DNA of 64,000 nucleotides from JADGOV01 sp963814355 (GTDB lineage: Bacteria > Actinomycetota > Actinomycetes > JADGOV01), in the NCBI GenBank assembly GCA_963814355.1, contig CAWFCZ010000011.1, forward strand, positions 67,950 to 131,949, read 5' to 3'. The notes under the pieces were generated by a model. The model did no database searches, had not been told where the DNA came from, and saw only the letters and a list, made by a program, of their open reading frames with translations. Every line of letters begins with the position of its first letter. The stretch's first letter is position 1. The translations under genes were made by a program, and so were the position numbers. Below are positions 42,191 through 51,767 of the stretch, one piece after another.

Positions 42191-43725
42191 AGCACACCTC
42201 TTCGGTTGGGCAGGCCGAGGGCGAGCGGGAGGGTGGCGGCGAAGCCGGCGTCCTGCACGCCCCACAGCCGGCGCAGGTCGGTGCGGATCCGGGTGGCGGC
42301 GGATTCGACGTCGGCGCAGGCCTCGTCGAGGGCCTCGCGGGTGGTGGCGGTGACGGTGAGGTAGCCGACGAAGCGGCACAGGCCGTGCCCGGCGGCGCGT
42401 TCGCTGTCCTGCCGGTCGGCGTTCTCGAGCTCGCGGCGTTCCCGTTCGGGGACGACCTGGCCGAACCGCTGCCGGATGCCGATGTTGGCGCTGCGGGAGG
42501 TCCGGGCGGCGCCGATCATCGCGTCGGCCTTGCGCGGCGGGATCGGGTCAATGACGAGGGCGTAGCGGTGCAGCGCCCGCCCGGAGGTGGGGGCGAGCAG
42601 CGCGCGGAGCACGTCCGCGTGCACCGGGGAGGACGGCCAGCCGTCGATGACGTAGGTGACGGAGTAGCCGGAGTCGTGCCGGTAGTGCCCCCAATGCGCT
42701 TCGGCGGCGACCGGGCCGGCGTCGGCGAGCCCGACGCCGGGTTCGAGGCCGGGGTCGGCCCGGCGGCGGGCGGCGAGCCCGGCCGCTTGCGGGTCGAACG
42801 CCACCCGGAGCAGCTCGCCGAGGTCGCGCGCGTTGAGCCAGCCGCCGAGGGTGAGCCCGGCCTGCAGCACTTCCTGGGCGAGGGTACGCATCTGCCGCAC
42901 CTCGGCGGCGGCGGCGCCGAGGTCCCCGCCGCCGGCGGCGGCGACGTCGCCGCGGGTGTAGCGCAGGTCGACGGCGAGCGCCAGGTAGGTCTCGTACGCG
43001 ATGGACGCTCCGGCGGTGCGGGCGAGCACGTCGTCGTAGCCGGCGATCGCCGCCGCCGGGGCGGCCGGGTCGACGTGTTCGGCAGCCCAGCGGATCAGCG
43101 CCTGCCCCTGGTCGGGGACGGCCCGCACGACGGCCTGCACCCGGCGGATCGGGGACCGGTCGACGCAGCGGGCGGCGAGGAAGCCGGCCCAGGCGTTGAC
43201 CCGGCGGTTCTCGGTGCTGGTGTCGGTGAGCAGCAGCCCGGGGGCGGCGACCCGGGCGACGACGACAGCGAGCCGCTGGTAAGGGTGGATCACCACCGCG
43301 GCCCGCTGCTCGGCGGACAGCGCGACCTCGACGGTGCGCAGCGGGGCGAGCACCCCGGGCAGGTCGACCCGGCGCACCAGCCGGGCGCCGTCGGCGCTGA
43401 GGTTGACCGGGCCGGCCGGGCCGGCGAGGAACCGGGTCCGACCGCGCCTGGCGGCGAGCGCGTGCCCGGCGGCGGTGCGGGCCCATTCGTCGCTGGTGCG
43501 GCCGGCGACCCGCGCGAACGCGAGCGCCAGCAGCAGCCCGACCCCGCCGGCGTGGAAGGGCAGGGCGAGCAGCCGCTCGCCGGTGACGAACCAGGCGACG
43601 GCGGCGACGACCGCGGCGACGAGGAGCAGCACCCGGGTGGTGGACAGCCCGAACATCAGGGTGGAGCGGTCCGGCTGCCAGCCGGAGTAGGTGCGCCGGC
43701 CGGCCGGGTCGGCTGCCGCGGTCAC
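42187..43725 (-). CDS. SCO6880-family T4SS protein (PrgI/VirB3-VirB4-like)
   Basis: 512 residues. Two N-terminal membrane helices (STTRVLLLVAAVVAAVAWFV, HAGGVGLLLALAFARVAGRT) form a PrgI/VirB3-like start. The cytoplasmic part has PVNLSADGARLVRRVDLPGV, VEVALSAEQRAAVVIHPYQR and GYSVTYVIDGWPSSPVHADV, the segments of SCO6880-type proteins that correspond to the non-ATPase N-terminal half of VirB4. No Walker A is present, as is normal for this family; the ATPase is the next large gene. It is a core component of actinobacterial conjugative type IV systems. The frame is intact over its whole length. Confidence 0.88.
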   Translation of the reverse strand: MTAAADPAGRRTYSGWQPDRSTLMFGLSTTRVLLLVAAVVAAVAWFVTGERLLALPFHAGGVGLLLALAFARVAGRTSDEWARTAAGHALAARRGRTRFLAGPAGPVNLSADGARLVRRVDLPGVLAPLRTVEVALSAEQRAAVVIHPYQRLAVVVARVAAPGLLLTDTSTENRRVNAWAGFLAARCVDRSPIRRVQAVVRAVPDQGQALIRWAAEHVDPAAPAAAIAGYDDVLARTAGASIAYETYLALAVDLRYTRGDVAAAGGGDLGAAAAEVRQMRTLAQEVLQAGLTLGGWLNARDLGELLRVAFDPQAAGLAARRRADPGLEPGVGLADAGPVAAEAHWGHYRHDSGYSVTYVIDGWPSSPVHADVLRALLAPTSGRALHRYALVIDPIPPRKADAMIGAARTSRSANIGIRQRFGQVVPERERRELENADRQDSERAAGHGLCRFVGYLTVTATTREALDEACADVESAATRIRTDLRRLWGVQDAGFAATLPLALGLPNRRGVL

Positions 43726-45032
43726 GGCGCCCCGCCCGGGTGCGCGCCGGGCGGTGCGGTTTGCGGTGCGTCCGCGCCGGTGCCGCCGCCGGTTCCGGCG
43801 GAGGGAGGCCCGGCATTGGAGGTCGGCTGGGACGGCCGCGGCCGGGCCGGGGGCTGGCCGGTGCCGGGGTAGCCGTAGTAGCCCTGCCCGTCCGCGCCGG
43901 CATGGTCGGCCATGCCGTGCATCAGCCCGCCGGCCGCCTGCGAGCCGCGGACCGCGGCGGCCAGGGCGAGACCCACACCGCCGGCCACTGCGGCGACACC
44001 GCCGCCCGCCGAAGCACCGCCGGCGGCGGCGGCCCCGCCGCTCATGCCTCGGCCGCCGAGGGCGGCGCCGACCTGCGCGCCGGCGGAACCCCCGCCACCG
44101 TCCGCGCTGGCCCCTTCCCCGCCGCCCGCACTGTCGCCGCCGCCGGAGGAGGAGGTGCGCCGGCCGAGTCGGGCCGCCCCGGCGCCAACCGCCATGCCGG
44201 CGACCGCCATCGCGCCGCCGCCGGAGCCGGCGGAGGTGAAGGAGAGCAGCCGGGCCAGAGCCGGCCAGGCGAACGCCGCGATCGCGAGGGTCATCAGCGC
44301 GGAGAGGATCCCGTTGATGCCGGTGGCGGTCGCGGTGGTGTCCAGCGCCACAGCGAAGATCGCGGCGACGACCGGCTTGAGGGAGATCAGCATGCCGAGC
44401 CAGGTGGCGGTCTTGCGGAACCAGCTGCGGGTTTCCTCGCCGAGCAGCCCGGCCATCGCGATCGGGCTGGTCGCGACGAGCACCACGATCGCCGCCTGCC
44501 GGGCGATCATCTCCAGGTACAGCACCAGGCTGGCCAGGACGCCGAGCACGCCGAAGATGAGCAGCAGCGGGGCCGCGAGTCCGGTGCCGCCGGTGGAGAA
44601 CAGGGTGTAGAGCCGGGTGCCGAGGCTGTCGTAGGTGGCCGGGTCACCGACGATGCCGGCGGTGAGCTGGTCGGCGGCGTCGAGCAGGGCCTGGACGAGG
44701 GCCACCAGAGCGGCGGCGGCGACGCCGGCCTGCAGCGCGCCGGTGACGCCGCGGGCGACCCCGCTGCCGTCGCGGCGCAGCACCGACAGCCCGACCTGCA
44801 GGCACAGCACGATCGCGGCGACGCCGGCACCGGCGGCGAGTAGCAGCGTGAAGGTGCCGGCGTAGCCGCTGGCGGCGAGGTTGATGCTGGTGGCGCCGGT
44901 GAAGAACGCGCCGAACCCTTTCAGCATGTCGGCGGCGGCGTCGGCGAAGCTCTGGCAGATCGAATCCCAGATGCCGCTGGCCACCCGCTGCGCGGCGCAG
45001 CCGGCCCAGTCCAGCGGGTTGAGGCAGCTCAT
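43722..45032 (-). CDS. TrbL/VirB6-like polytopic membrane protein
   Basis: 436 residues. The N-terminus (SCLNPLDWAGCAAQRVASGI) is typical of TrbL-type proteins with extracellular cysteines. Five or six helices follow (YAGTFTLLLAAGAGVAAIVL, LLLIFGVLGVLASLVLYLEM, AAIVVLVATSPIAMAGLLGE, GMLISLKPVVAAIFAVALDT), then a long Gly/Ser/Ala-rich cytoplasmic tail with TGQPPARPRPSQPTSNAGPP. VirB6/TrbL proteins line the inner-membrane part of the channel. It overlaps both neighbours by 4 nt. Confidence 0.85.
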   Translation of the reverse strand: MSCLNPLDWAGCAAQRVASGIWDSICQSFADAAADMLKGFGAFFTGATSINLAASGYAGTFTLLLAAGAGVAAIVLCLQVGLSVLRRDGSGVARGVTGALQAGVAAAALVALVQALLDAADQLTAGIVGDPATYDSLGTRLYTLFSTGGTGLAAPLLLIFGVLGVLASLVLYLEMIARQAAIVVLVATSPIAMAGLLGEETRSWFRKTATWLGMLISLKPVVAAIFAVALDTTATATGINGILSALMTLAIAAFAWPALARLLSFTSAGSGGGAMAVAGMAVGAGAARLGRRTSSSGGGDSAGGGEGASADGGGGSAGAQVGAALGGRGMSGGAAAAGGASAGGGVAAVAGGVGLALAAAVRGSQAAGGLMHGMADHAGADGQGYYGYPGTGQPPARPRPSQPTSNAGPPSAGTGGGTGADAPQTAPPGAHPGGAP

Positions 45033-45796
45033 CGCGCCGCTCCCAGCACGACGACATCGCGCCAGCCCAGCCGGTGCGCGCCTGGGGTGTCCGGTTCGGC
45101 GGTCAGGCCGGCGACCCGGCTCGGGTCCATGTCGCGGTCCAGCAGCCGGTAGTCCCCACCGCCGGCCGCTGCGGGTGCCCAGCGCAGGTGCAGCTCGAGG
45201 ACCTGTACCTGGTGCAGCCGGGCGCCGGCGGCGCCGCCGAGGTCGGCGGTGGCCAGCACGTCGACCACCGGGAAGTCCGGGTCAGGATCAGTCACCTGCA
45301 CCATGCGTGGGGTGACGACCAGGTACGCCGGGGTGGCCGGGCCGGTGGCGGCGACGCCGAGGCTGGCCCGCACCGCGATCGTGGTCTGCGCGGCCCGGGC
45401 CGGCGCGGAGGGGAACGACGGGTCCGCGTACCGGGCGGCCGCGGCGGCGGCCCGAACCGGGTCCAGCCCGTACATCACCTGCGTCCACCGCCAGGCCGCA
45501 CTCGCCGCACCGAGCGGGGTGCGCGGGTAGCCGAGCGGGACGACCGCGGCCGGCGACGCCGGGGCGGGGAGGCGCAGCGGCGCCGGTGCCCCCCCGGCTG
45601 CGGCCACGGCCCGCCCCGCGGCCGGAGCGGCCGGCGCGGCCGCCGGGCCGGTGGTGGTCCGGGTGGGGGCGGCTGCCCGGTGCAGCCCGGCCCGGTGCAG
45701 CCCGAGGGCGGCGGCGGACCCGGCCAGCAGGAGGAAGGCGACGACCGCGCCGATCCGGCGGCGCCGCCGCGGCGTTGGGGGAACATTCCAGCTCAC
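45029..45796 (-). CDS. Membrane-anchored exported protein, possibly VirB8/TcpC-like
   Basis: 255 residues from GTG 45796. A basic N-terminus and one helix (RIGAVVAFLLLAGSAAALGL) lead to an Ala/Pro linker and an exported domain: AASAAWRWTQVMYGLDPVRA, YADPSFPSAPARAAQTTIAV, TPAYLVVTPRMVQVTDPDPD, VLELHLRWAPAAAGGGDYRL and LGWRDVVVLGAAR. Single-span topology and NTF2-like length suggest a VirB8/TcpC-type scaffold, but sequence identity to these cannot be claimed. It overlaps the TrbL-like gene by 4 nt. Confidence 0.65.
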   Translation of the reverse strand: MSWNVPPTPRRRRRIGAVVAFLLLAGSAAALGLHRAGLHRAAAPTRTTTGPAAAPAAPAAGRAVAAAGGAPAPLRLPAPASPAAVVPLGYPRTPLGAASAAWRWTQVMYGLDPVRAAAAAARYADPSFPSAPARAAQTTIAVRASLGVAATGPATPAYLVVTPRMVQVTDPDPDFPVVDVLATADLGGAAGARLHQVQVLELHLRWAPAAAGGGDYRLLDRDMDPSRVAGLTAEPDTPGAHRLGWRDVVVLGAAR

Positions 45797-45798
45797 CG

Positions 45799-46146
45799 TC
45801 AGCCGCCGAGGCCGAACATGGTGTTGACCATGGTGATGGCGGCGCCGACGACCACCGCGCCGACCGCGGACCACAGCAGGGTGGCCCGGCCGCGTTCGGC
45901 GAGGTGCGGGTTTCGGGTGAGCGATCCCACGGCCATCGCCCCGCCGGAACCGACCCCGCCGAGCGCGCACATCGCCAGCGCGATCCACAGCGCCCACGGG
46001 ATGATCACGTCGAAGGCGCGGCCGCCGGGCAGGTTGGAGTTGGACGGGCTGTAGTTGCCGATCCCGCCGCCGCCTCCGCTGCCGCTGGGGCTGGGGGACG
46101 GCGCGGCGATGATCAGGGTGTGCACGAAGGTGCTCAGGCGCTGCAT
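45799..46146 (-). CDS. VirB2/DUF6112-like small membrane protein
   Basis: 115 residues with two membrane helices (IIPWALWIALAMCALGGVGS and LLWSAVGAVVVGAAITMVNT) separated by a short polar loop (LTRNPHLAERGRA). The Gly/Ser-rich extracellular N-terminus is PSPSPSGSGGGGGIGNYSPS. Two helices with a short loop is the layout of VirB2-type pilins and of DUF6112 proteins that occupy this position in actinobacterial conjugation operons. Likely a multimeric channel or pilus subunit. Confidence 0.7.
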   Translation of the reverse strand: MQRLSTFVHTLIIAAPSPSPSGSGGGGGIGNYSPSNSNLPGGRAFDVIIPWALWIALAMCALGGVGSGGAMAVGSLTRNPHLAERGRATLLWSAVGAVVVGAAITMVNTMFGLGG

Positions 46147-46775
46147 GGGACGTGCTCCTCTACAAGGGCGGGGGTGGACAACTGGGGCCAGATCGGCGGC
46201 GGCGGGTCGAGCACGGCGGAGACCAGCGGCCCGAGTCCGCGCCGGAGCCGGTGTCGCCGCCCGCCGAGTGGCAGCGGGACGGTGGCGCCCGCCGCGCCGC
46301 CGGCGACGTGCAGCACGGCGCGGGCCATCGCGGGCGCGCCCGGGGGGGTGAGCGGGACGAGGACGGTCCGCCGCGCCCAGGCGGCGGACTGATCGACGAG
46401 CCGCAGCGCGGTCTGCGCCGCGGCCAGCGACGGCGGGAGGACGAGGACGGCGACGGTGTCCGGGTAGGTGACGCGCAGCCGGGGCAGGTCGCGGGGCGGC
46501 AGCCCGGAGACCACCAGCGGGACGTCGCCGTCCCGGTCCGGCAGCGCGGCCAGCCCGCCGATGCGGACCCGCACCCGATGTGTCGGGGGCGGGGGCTGGG
46601 CGCCGGGGATGACGAGCAGCCCGACCTCGCCGCCCAGGTGCCGGGCGAGCGCGGCGGCGAGCTCCGCGGCGAGGACCGCCGCCGGGTGGGCGGCGGGCTG
46701 GGTGAGCGCGACGACCGGGACCACCCGGCCGGGGACGCCGCGGATGCCGCCGTGTCGGGACGGCCCCATCGTCAT
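46134..46775 (-). CDS. Hypothetical cytoplasmic protein of the transfer operon
   Basis: 213 residues: RVVPVVALTQPAAHPAAVLA, GEVGLLVIPGAQPPPPTHRV, YPDTVAVLVLPPSLAAAQTA and VDQSAAWARRTVLVPLTPPG. The alternation of hydrophobic strands and helices resembles a Rossmann-like or MinD/CpaE-receiver fold, but no nucleotide motif is visible. ATG 46775 or, with better spacing to GGAGG, ATG 46769 is the start. It overlaps the pilin-like gene by 13 nt. Confidence 0.55.
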   Translation of the reverse strand: MTMGPSRHGGIRGVPGRVVPVVALTQPAAHPAAVLAAELAAALARHLGGEVGLLVIPGAQPPPPTHRVRVRIGGLAALPDRDGDVPLVVSGLPPRDLPRLRVTYPDTVAVLVLPPSLAAAQTALRLVDQSAAWARRTVLVPLTPPGAPAMARAVLHVAGGAAGATVPLPLGGRRHRLRRGLGPLVSAVLDPPPPIWPQLSTPALVEEHVPCSA

Positions 46776-46866
46776 GCCTCCTTCCTGACCCGCGGGGTCG
46801 CGCGTCAGGAAAGGAGAAGCCCGTTGACAGGGAAAGCGGGACAGCAGAGGCGAAAGATTTCTGCGC

Positions 46867-47457
46867 TCAGCCGGGACGGGTCAGCCGACGCGGGGAGCGG
46901 GCGCCGGGCGCCGGGGTGAAACCGTGCCGCCGGTAGTAGCCGAGGAGTTCGTCGCTGCCGGCGGTGAGCCGCACGGACGCGCCGTCGCAGCTCGCGGCGG
47001 CGAGGATCTGCGCCAGCAGCCGTGTACCGGCGCCGCGGTGGGCCTCGCCGGGCAGCCGGGCGAAGTTGGTCAACACCCAGGTCCGGCCGGAGCGGCGCGT
47101 GACGGTGGCCACCGCCTCTGGTGTGGCGAGCGTGACGTGCCAGGGCAGCAGCCGCCCGGCGGCCAGAACGGCCGCGGTGGCGGGCGCGGCCAGCAGCAGC
47201 GTCAACCGGCGCAGGCCGCGGCGGTGGGCCGCGAACCCGCGCCAGTGCACCCCGAACGCGGCGGCCGACCGCCGGCGGGTCGGCGTCCGGGCGGGGCCGG
47301 CGCCGAGCAGGGCGGCCCGCGGGGTGCCCGGCCGGGGTCGCCGCGGGGTGGGCAGCAGCCAACAGATCGCCGCCGCGGCGGCGGGCAGGGCGGTGATCGC
47401 GGCCAGAAGGACCAGCACGGCCGCGGCGTCGAGGTGCAGCAACCGGGCGGGGTTCAT
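46867..47457 (-). CDS. Membrane-anchored GNAT-like N-acetyltransferase
   Basis: 196 residues. One or two N-terminal helices (AAAVLVLLAAITALPAAAAA) are followed by a basic region and a GNAT-like fold: TLATPEAVATVTRRSGRTWV, LTNFARLPGEAHRGAGTRLL (the acetyl-CoA loop, normally RGxGxG, here RGAGTR), QILAAASCDGASVRLTAGSD and LLGYYRRHGFTPAPG, the final GNAT motif. The acceptor is unknown; acylation of a pilus or channel component is possible from position. ATG 47457 overlaps the stop of the BTAD gene. Confidence 0.75.
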   Translation of the reverse strand: MNPARLLHLDAAAVLVLLAAITALPAAAAAICWLLPTPRRPRPGTPRAALLGAGPARTPTRRRSAAAFGVHWRGFAAHRRGLRRLTLLLAAPATAAVLAAGRLLPWHVTLATPEAVATVTRRSGRTWVLTNFARLPGEAHRGAGTRLLAQILAAASCDGASVRLTAGSDELLGYYRRHGFTPAPGARSPRRLTRPG

Positions 47458-50400
47458 GCGCTGGCCCGGCGCTGCGCGGCGAGGATCCGCCGGTAGGTGG
47501 CGACCGTCTCCTCGCCCGGGGAGTCCTCGAGGGCGGCGAGCGCGGCGGCGCACTCCCGCCAGGCCCGTTCCACGGCGGCCGGGTCCGACTCTCGGGCAAT
47601 CATCAGCGCCTGGTAGAGCCGTTCATCCGGCCCGGCCCGCAGCCCGGCGCGGAGCGCGGCTTCCGCGGCGGCCGGGTTGCCGTCGTCGAGTTCGAGGAAG
47701 GCGAGGGTCTCGGCGGCGTCCACGATGCGGCTGACCGCGTCGTTGCCGATCGACAGCCCGTGGTTGGGGAACCACCACAGGTCCAGGCCGTCGAGCGGGA
47801 CGCCGCGGACCAGGGCGAGCGCGGCCCGCAGGTCCTCCCGCCCGCCCCGGTCGGTGAGTGCGACCAGCCGGCTGTAGTCCAGGGACACGCTGGGGTGCAG
47901 CCGGTAGACAGCGCCGTCCCGCAGGACGGCCTGTGCGCCGCCGGCGGCCGGGCCGAGCGCCTTACGGGTGCGGGAGACGATTTCGTGGCGGCGGTTCGCG
48001 CGGACGTTCGGTGTGTCGGAGTCGGTGGCGAGGTAGGTGTCGAGCCGGTCGGGGGTGATGCCGGCCGGGCCGGCGAGGGCGAGCATCACCGCCAGTTCCA
48101 GCGCCCGGCCGGTGACCGGCGCGGCCGACCCGCGGACGGTCACCGGGCCGAGGATGCACACCTCGATGCCACCCTGATGCGGCGCCCGGCCGTCGCCGTC
48201 CGCCGGCCCGGCTGCAGACCCAGCAGGCTCCGGCGGTGCCGTCTCCGACTGTTCCCCGGTCTCCCCGACGTCCGATGGGGCCGGAGCCGCCGGCGGCGGG
48301 GTGGGGGTAGCGACGGCCTCCAGCCGGCGCGGTGTGGGCGCTTTCGTCGCCGGGTCGGCGCGGCGGCCCGGGGCGGGCCGGGCGTCGGCCGGGAGCAGTT
48401 GCCGCTCAGCGAGCAGGTCGCCGCGGGTCAGGTCGGCGTAGCGGCCGGTCCCGGCAGGGATCGGCGGCGCGGCGGCGGTGGCGAACAGGGCGCTGACCGC
48501 GTCGATCTCGGCGGCGGTGAGGGCTTGCGCGGTGGCCGTCAATCCGAGTTCGGGAGACTGTGGCTAGGCCGCCGGCGTCGAGGGTCAGCGTCGCTGGTGT
48601 CTCCGCAGGTGCGGCGGCGACCAGGGCGAGGGTGCCGACGCCGGTGGCGGCCTGCAACCGGGCCAGCTGGTCCGCGTCCGGCGCTTCGGCGGTGACCAGC
48701 AGGGTGGGGGCGAGTCGCTCGTCGTCCGCCCGGGCCAGCCGGGCGGCGGCCGGCGTCTCTGGCTCGGTCAGGGCGTCGCGGGTCTCGGCGGCGCGGTGCT
48801 CGACCGCGTCCAGGGCGGCGGCCAGCGACGGGTAGCGCGAGACCCGGTCGCAGTTCCGGCACGTCGAGGCCGACCAGGGCGAGTTCGAACCAGCCGCCGC
48901 CGCTCCACGGGCTGGTGGCCAGCTCCAGCGCCGCGGTGCGCAGCCATGCCGTGGTCCGGGACGCCGGCCCGGCGACGGTGGTGACGACCGCCGCCTCCAG
49001 GTTCCACAGCAGGTACCCGCCATCGCCGGTTCGGCCGACGGTGACCAGGCCGGGCAGCGGGTCGAGGCCTGGCGCTGGCTGGCGCGTCGGCGAGCAGCTT
49101 GCGGCGGCCGACCGCGTCGAGGGTCCAGGTGCCGGGGTCCGGCCCGGGCTGCCACGGGGCCGGCGGCGGCTGGTCGCCGGGAAGCCACAGCCGCAGCTGG
49201 GTCGGCCGTAGTTCGGCGGCGCGGACCGCGGCGGCGGCGGCTGGGGCCTGCTCGGCGAGGTGGCGCAGCACCAGCCGCAGCGCGTTGGCGGCGGCCGGGT
49301 CGGCCGCGCGGTGCAGCTCGCTCTCGGTCTCCGCGCCGTCCCGGTCGGGCAGCGGGATCCGCTGGCCGGGGCGGCGCTGCCGCTGCTGCCGGCGCCGGCG
49401 CCGGCGCAGCTCGAGGAGCAGACCGGCGGCCAGCAGGCCGCTGCCGGCCAGCCCCAGCACCCGGGCAGCGTCGTCGCTGTCCGCGCCGGCCGGGGTCGTG
49501 GTCACCGGCAGGACCGGCCCGTCAGCGGGCCGGGTCGCCCGCGGCGTTGGGGACGCCGCCGCCCGGGCGGTGGGGGCATGCCCGCTGGGGTGGGTCGACG
49601 GCTGCGCGGCGGGGAGAGCGGCTGACGCCGCTGGAGGCGCCTGCGCGGGGCCGGGGGGCGCCGGGTCCCCGGGTGGCGGATGCGGCCGGGTGTGGGCCGC
49701 GCGCTGCCCGGCGGCGGGCTCTCCCGGCACGGCCGGCCGAGAAGACGCCGGGGACGCCCACGATGCGGGGAGCTGCAGCCGCCAGCCGGGGTAGATCCAG
49801 TGCGCGTCAGTGAGCCGCCGGCCGTCGGGCTGCGGCCGGCCGTAGTTCGCCTCGGCGAGCGCCCGCCAGCCCAGCGGGTCGCCGGAGTGCCGCTCGGCGA
49901 GTGACCACAGCGTGTCCCGAGGCGCCACGACGATCTCCCGGCTCCGTCGCGACGGCGGTTGGCGCGGTGGGTGCCGCCGCCGCGCTGTCCGCCACGGCCG
50001 GCGTCGTGTCCGCCGGCGCTGCCGCCCGGTCCGGGGCCGGCGGGGTGTAGGGGGCGGCCGCTGCGGGTCGGGCCGGGAACCCGGCCAGGGTCGGGGCCGC
50101 GGTGCCCGCAACGAGCACGACGACGGCGGAGACCAGGTGCGCGGCGGGCCGCTGCACCCCGGCGAGGCCGGGTAGCTGCCAGCGCCGGCCGCGGGCGGCG
50201 GCGAGCGGTCTCGACGGCGGTGGACAGCGCGAACACCGCCCAACCGGCCCAGGCGATCGTCGCCGCGGCGGCGATGAAGACGGTGCCGTCGTCGGGGCGG
50301 GTGAGGTAGCCGCGCAGCACGGCGGCGCTGGGCAGCCCATGCGGCAACCCGACGACAGAGAGCAGCAGGGCGGGGATGCCGGCGAGCAGCGCGGCGAGCA

Positions 50401-50464
50401 GCAGCAGCGCGCCGACGCCGCGGGCGACGTCGCCGGCGGTGCGGACCCGGCGGCCGCCCATCAC
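47454..50464 (-). pseudogene. LysM plus BTAD (SARP-like) regulator, broken by several frameshifts
   Basis: Read across frames this is one protein of about 1,000 residues. It has N-terminal membrane helices (VGALLLLAALLAGIPALLLS, GTVFIAAAATIAWAGWAVFA), a LysM domain (VVAPRDTLWSLAERHSGDPL, ANYGRPQPDGRRLTDAHWIY, PGWRLQLP), a Pro-rich linker, a further helix (VLGLAGSGLLAAGLLLELRR), a helical region and the C-terminal BTAD domain (EVCILGPVTVRGSAAPVTGR, LALVRGVPLDGLDLWWFPNH, RAWRECAAALAALEDSPGEE). Changes of frame occur near 50210, 49940, 49070, 48860 and 48545. Membrane LysM-BTAD proteins of this type are found in actinobacterial Tad/conjugation loci; the role is probably sensing or regulation at the cell wall. 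Confidence 0.7.
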
Positions 50465-50913
50465 CGGCCGGTCTCCAGGTTGGCGGTGGCCGAGCCGCGA
50501 ACCGTGATGGTGCCGATGCCCAGCACCCGCAGCACCGACGTGGGGTGCGCGGTGGTGACGGTGACGTGCAGCAGCACCGGGCCGGACAACCCGACCGCGC
50601 CGGTCGCGCCGGCGGCGTGCAGGTAGCCGGCGGCGGCGGTCTCGGCGGTGGCGGCTGCGACGCTCACCCCGCCGCCGGAGCGGTAGCCGTCGCTGTTGAG
50701 CGCCTGCGCGCCGGCGCGGGCGGACTCCTCCGCCAGCCCGGTGGCCTGCTGGCGGTCCCGCAGCGCGCCGCCGAGGTCGTACACCAGGCCGAACAGCAGC
50801 AGCAGCGCCGGGACCACCGCGGCGACGAACATCGTGACGCTGCCCCGCTCCCGGCCGCAGACAGGTACCGGTCGCCCACCGGATATCGCATCCTTCAGCA
50901 CTTCTGAACCCAC
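50461..50913 (-). CDS. TadG-like pilus assembly protein
   Basis: 150 residues. The TadG-type start RERGSVTMFVAAVVPALLLL, with Gly-Ser before a hydrophobic helix and a downstream Glu/Asp, marks a prepilin-like N-terminus, followed by FGLVYDLGGALRDRQQATGL, AEESARAGAQALNSDGYRSG and a beta-rich C-terminus. TadE/F/G minor pseudopilins are exported and assist Flp pilus assembly. It overlaps the LysM-BTAD gene by 4 nt and the next upstream gene by 19 nt. Confidence 0.8.
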   Translation of the reverse strand: MGSEVLKDAISGGRPVPVCGRERGSVTMFVAAVVPALLLLFGLVYDLGGALRDRQQATGLAEESARAGAQALNSDGYRSGGGVSVAAATAETAAAGYLHAAGATGAVGLSGPVLLHVTVTTAHPTSVLRVLGIGTITVRGSATANLETGR

Positions 50914-51359
50914 CTCATCTCGCCCGGTACTGGATCAAGGGGGCTGGTGAAGTGCGCGTGCTCGTCCACGCTGCCGGGCAGCCCGGGCACCAGAACGTCG
51001 GCGAGCTGGACTCGGCAGGTGACGTCGACGGAGACGGTGGCCGGCGCGCCGAGCGGGGCGGCGAAGCCGGCGGTGTCCGCGGTCACGCTCGAGGTGGTGC
51101 AGAGGATGCCTTGGGCGGTGAGCGATGCCCGGGCGGTGCCGGCGGCCGCGGCCTGCGCCTCGCCGGCGCTGCGGGCGATGGAGGCGGCCCGGGCGGCGTC
51201 GCGGGCGGCGGACTCGACCGAACCGCCGGCGGCCTGCACCCGCCCGGCGGCGATGATCAGGCCGAGGAGGAACAGCAGCCCGGGCACCAGGATCGCGACC
51301 TCGATCGCGGCGCTGCCCCGCTCCGGTGCCAGGGGCGACCCTGCAGTTCGGCGGCTCAC
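50895..51359 (-). CDS. TadE/TadF-like pseudopilin
   Basis: 154 residues. PERGSAAIEVAILVPGLLFL is a textbook TadE prepilin region (G-S-A-x-x-E-x-A), followed by LGLIIAAGRVQAAGGSVESA, the ARDAARAASIARSAGEAQAA helix and an extracellular beta domain with three Cys. The E within the helix and the preceding Gly suggest cleavage by the prepilin peptidase at 60548. It overlaps both neighbours. Confidence 0.85.
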   Translation of the reverse strand: MSRRTAGSPLAPERGSAAIEVAILVPGLLFLLGLIIAAGRVQAAGGSVESAARDAARAASIARSAGEAQAAAAGTARASLTAQGILCTTSSVTADTAGFAAPLGAPATVSVDVTCRVQLADVLVPGLPGSVDEHAHFTSPLDPVPGEMRWVQKC

Positions 51360-51763
51360 CCGACGGTCACCCGCTCAGTAGGTCCGCAGGCATGCTGCCG
51401 GACCGCGGCGTGAAACCCGGGCACCATCAGCGGAGCACTGCCGGTGACGGTGATGCAGATGCTGGTGGCGGTGCTGCCGGTGGTGCTGGCCTGCGGGTTG
51501 TTCAGCACGCCGGTGCCGGTGCTGCGGGCGTAGTTGGTGGCGGCCGCGACGCCGGCCGCCGGGGAGGAGCCCTGTAGCCGGGCGGCGGTGAGACCGTCCC
51601 GGGCGGCGGCGAGGGCGACGGATCGGGCGTGGTACCAGTACGCGGCGTTCACCGTCAGGATGACGAGGAGCAGCAGGGTGGGGAAGACCACGGCGAGTGC
51701 CGTGACCGACCCGCGCTCGCCGGTCGGCGAGCGGTCGGGGGTCGGCATCGGGCGGCCAGGCAC
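51356..51763 (-). CDS. TadE-like pseudopilin
   Basis: 135 residues. GERGSVTALAVVFPTLLLLV is the prepilin-like N-terminal helix, and LTVNAAYWYHARSVALAAAR the continuation, followed by a Thr/Ser-rich extracellular part with SICITVTGSAPLMVPG and QHACGPTERVTVG. One of three tandem TadE/G genes (50461, 50895, 51356). The stop overlaps the next start (ATGA). Confidence 0.85.
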   Translation of the reverse strand: MPGRPMPTPDRSPTGERGSVTALAVVFPTLLLLVILTVNAAYWYHARSVALAAARDGLTAARLQGSSPAAGVAAATNYARSTGTGVLNNPQASTTGSTATSICITVTGSAPLMVPGFHAAVRQHACGPTERVTVG

Positions 51764-51767
51764 GGGG

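Noticed and set aside
42385..43872. 495-codon open frame on the plus strand
   Set aside because: Antisense to the intact SCO6880 gene; Gly/Arg/Val-rich translation without domains, a by-product of high GC.
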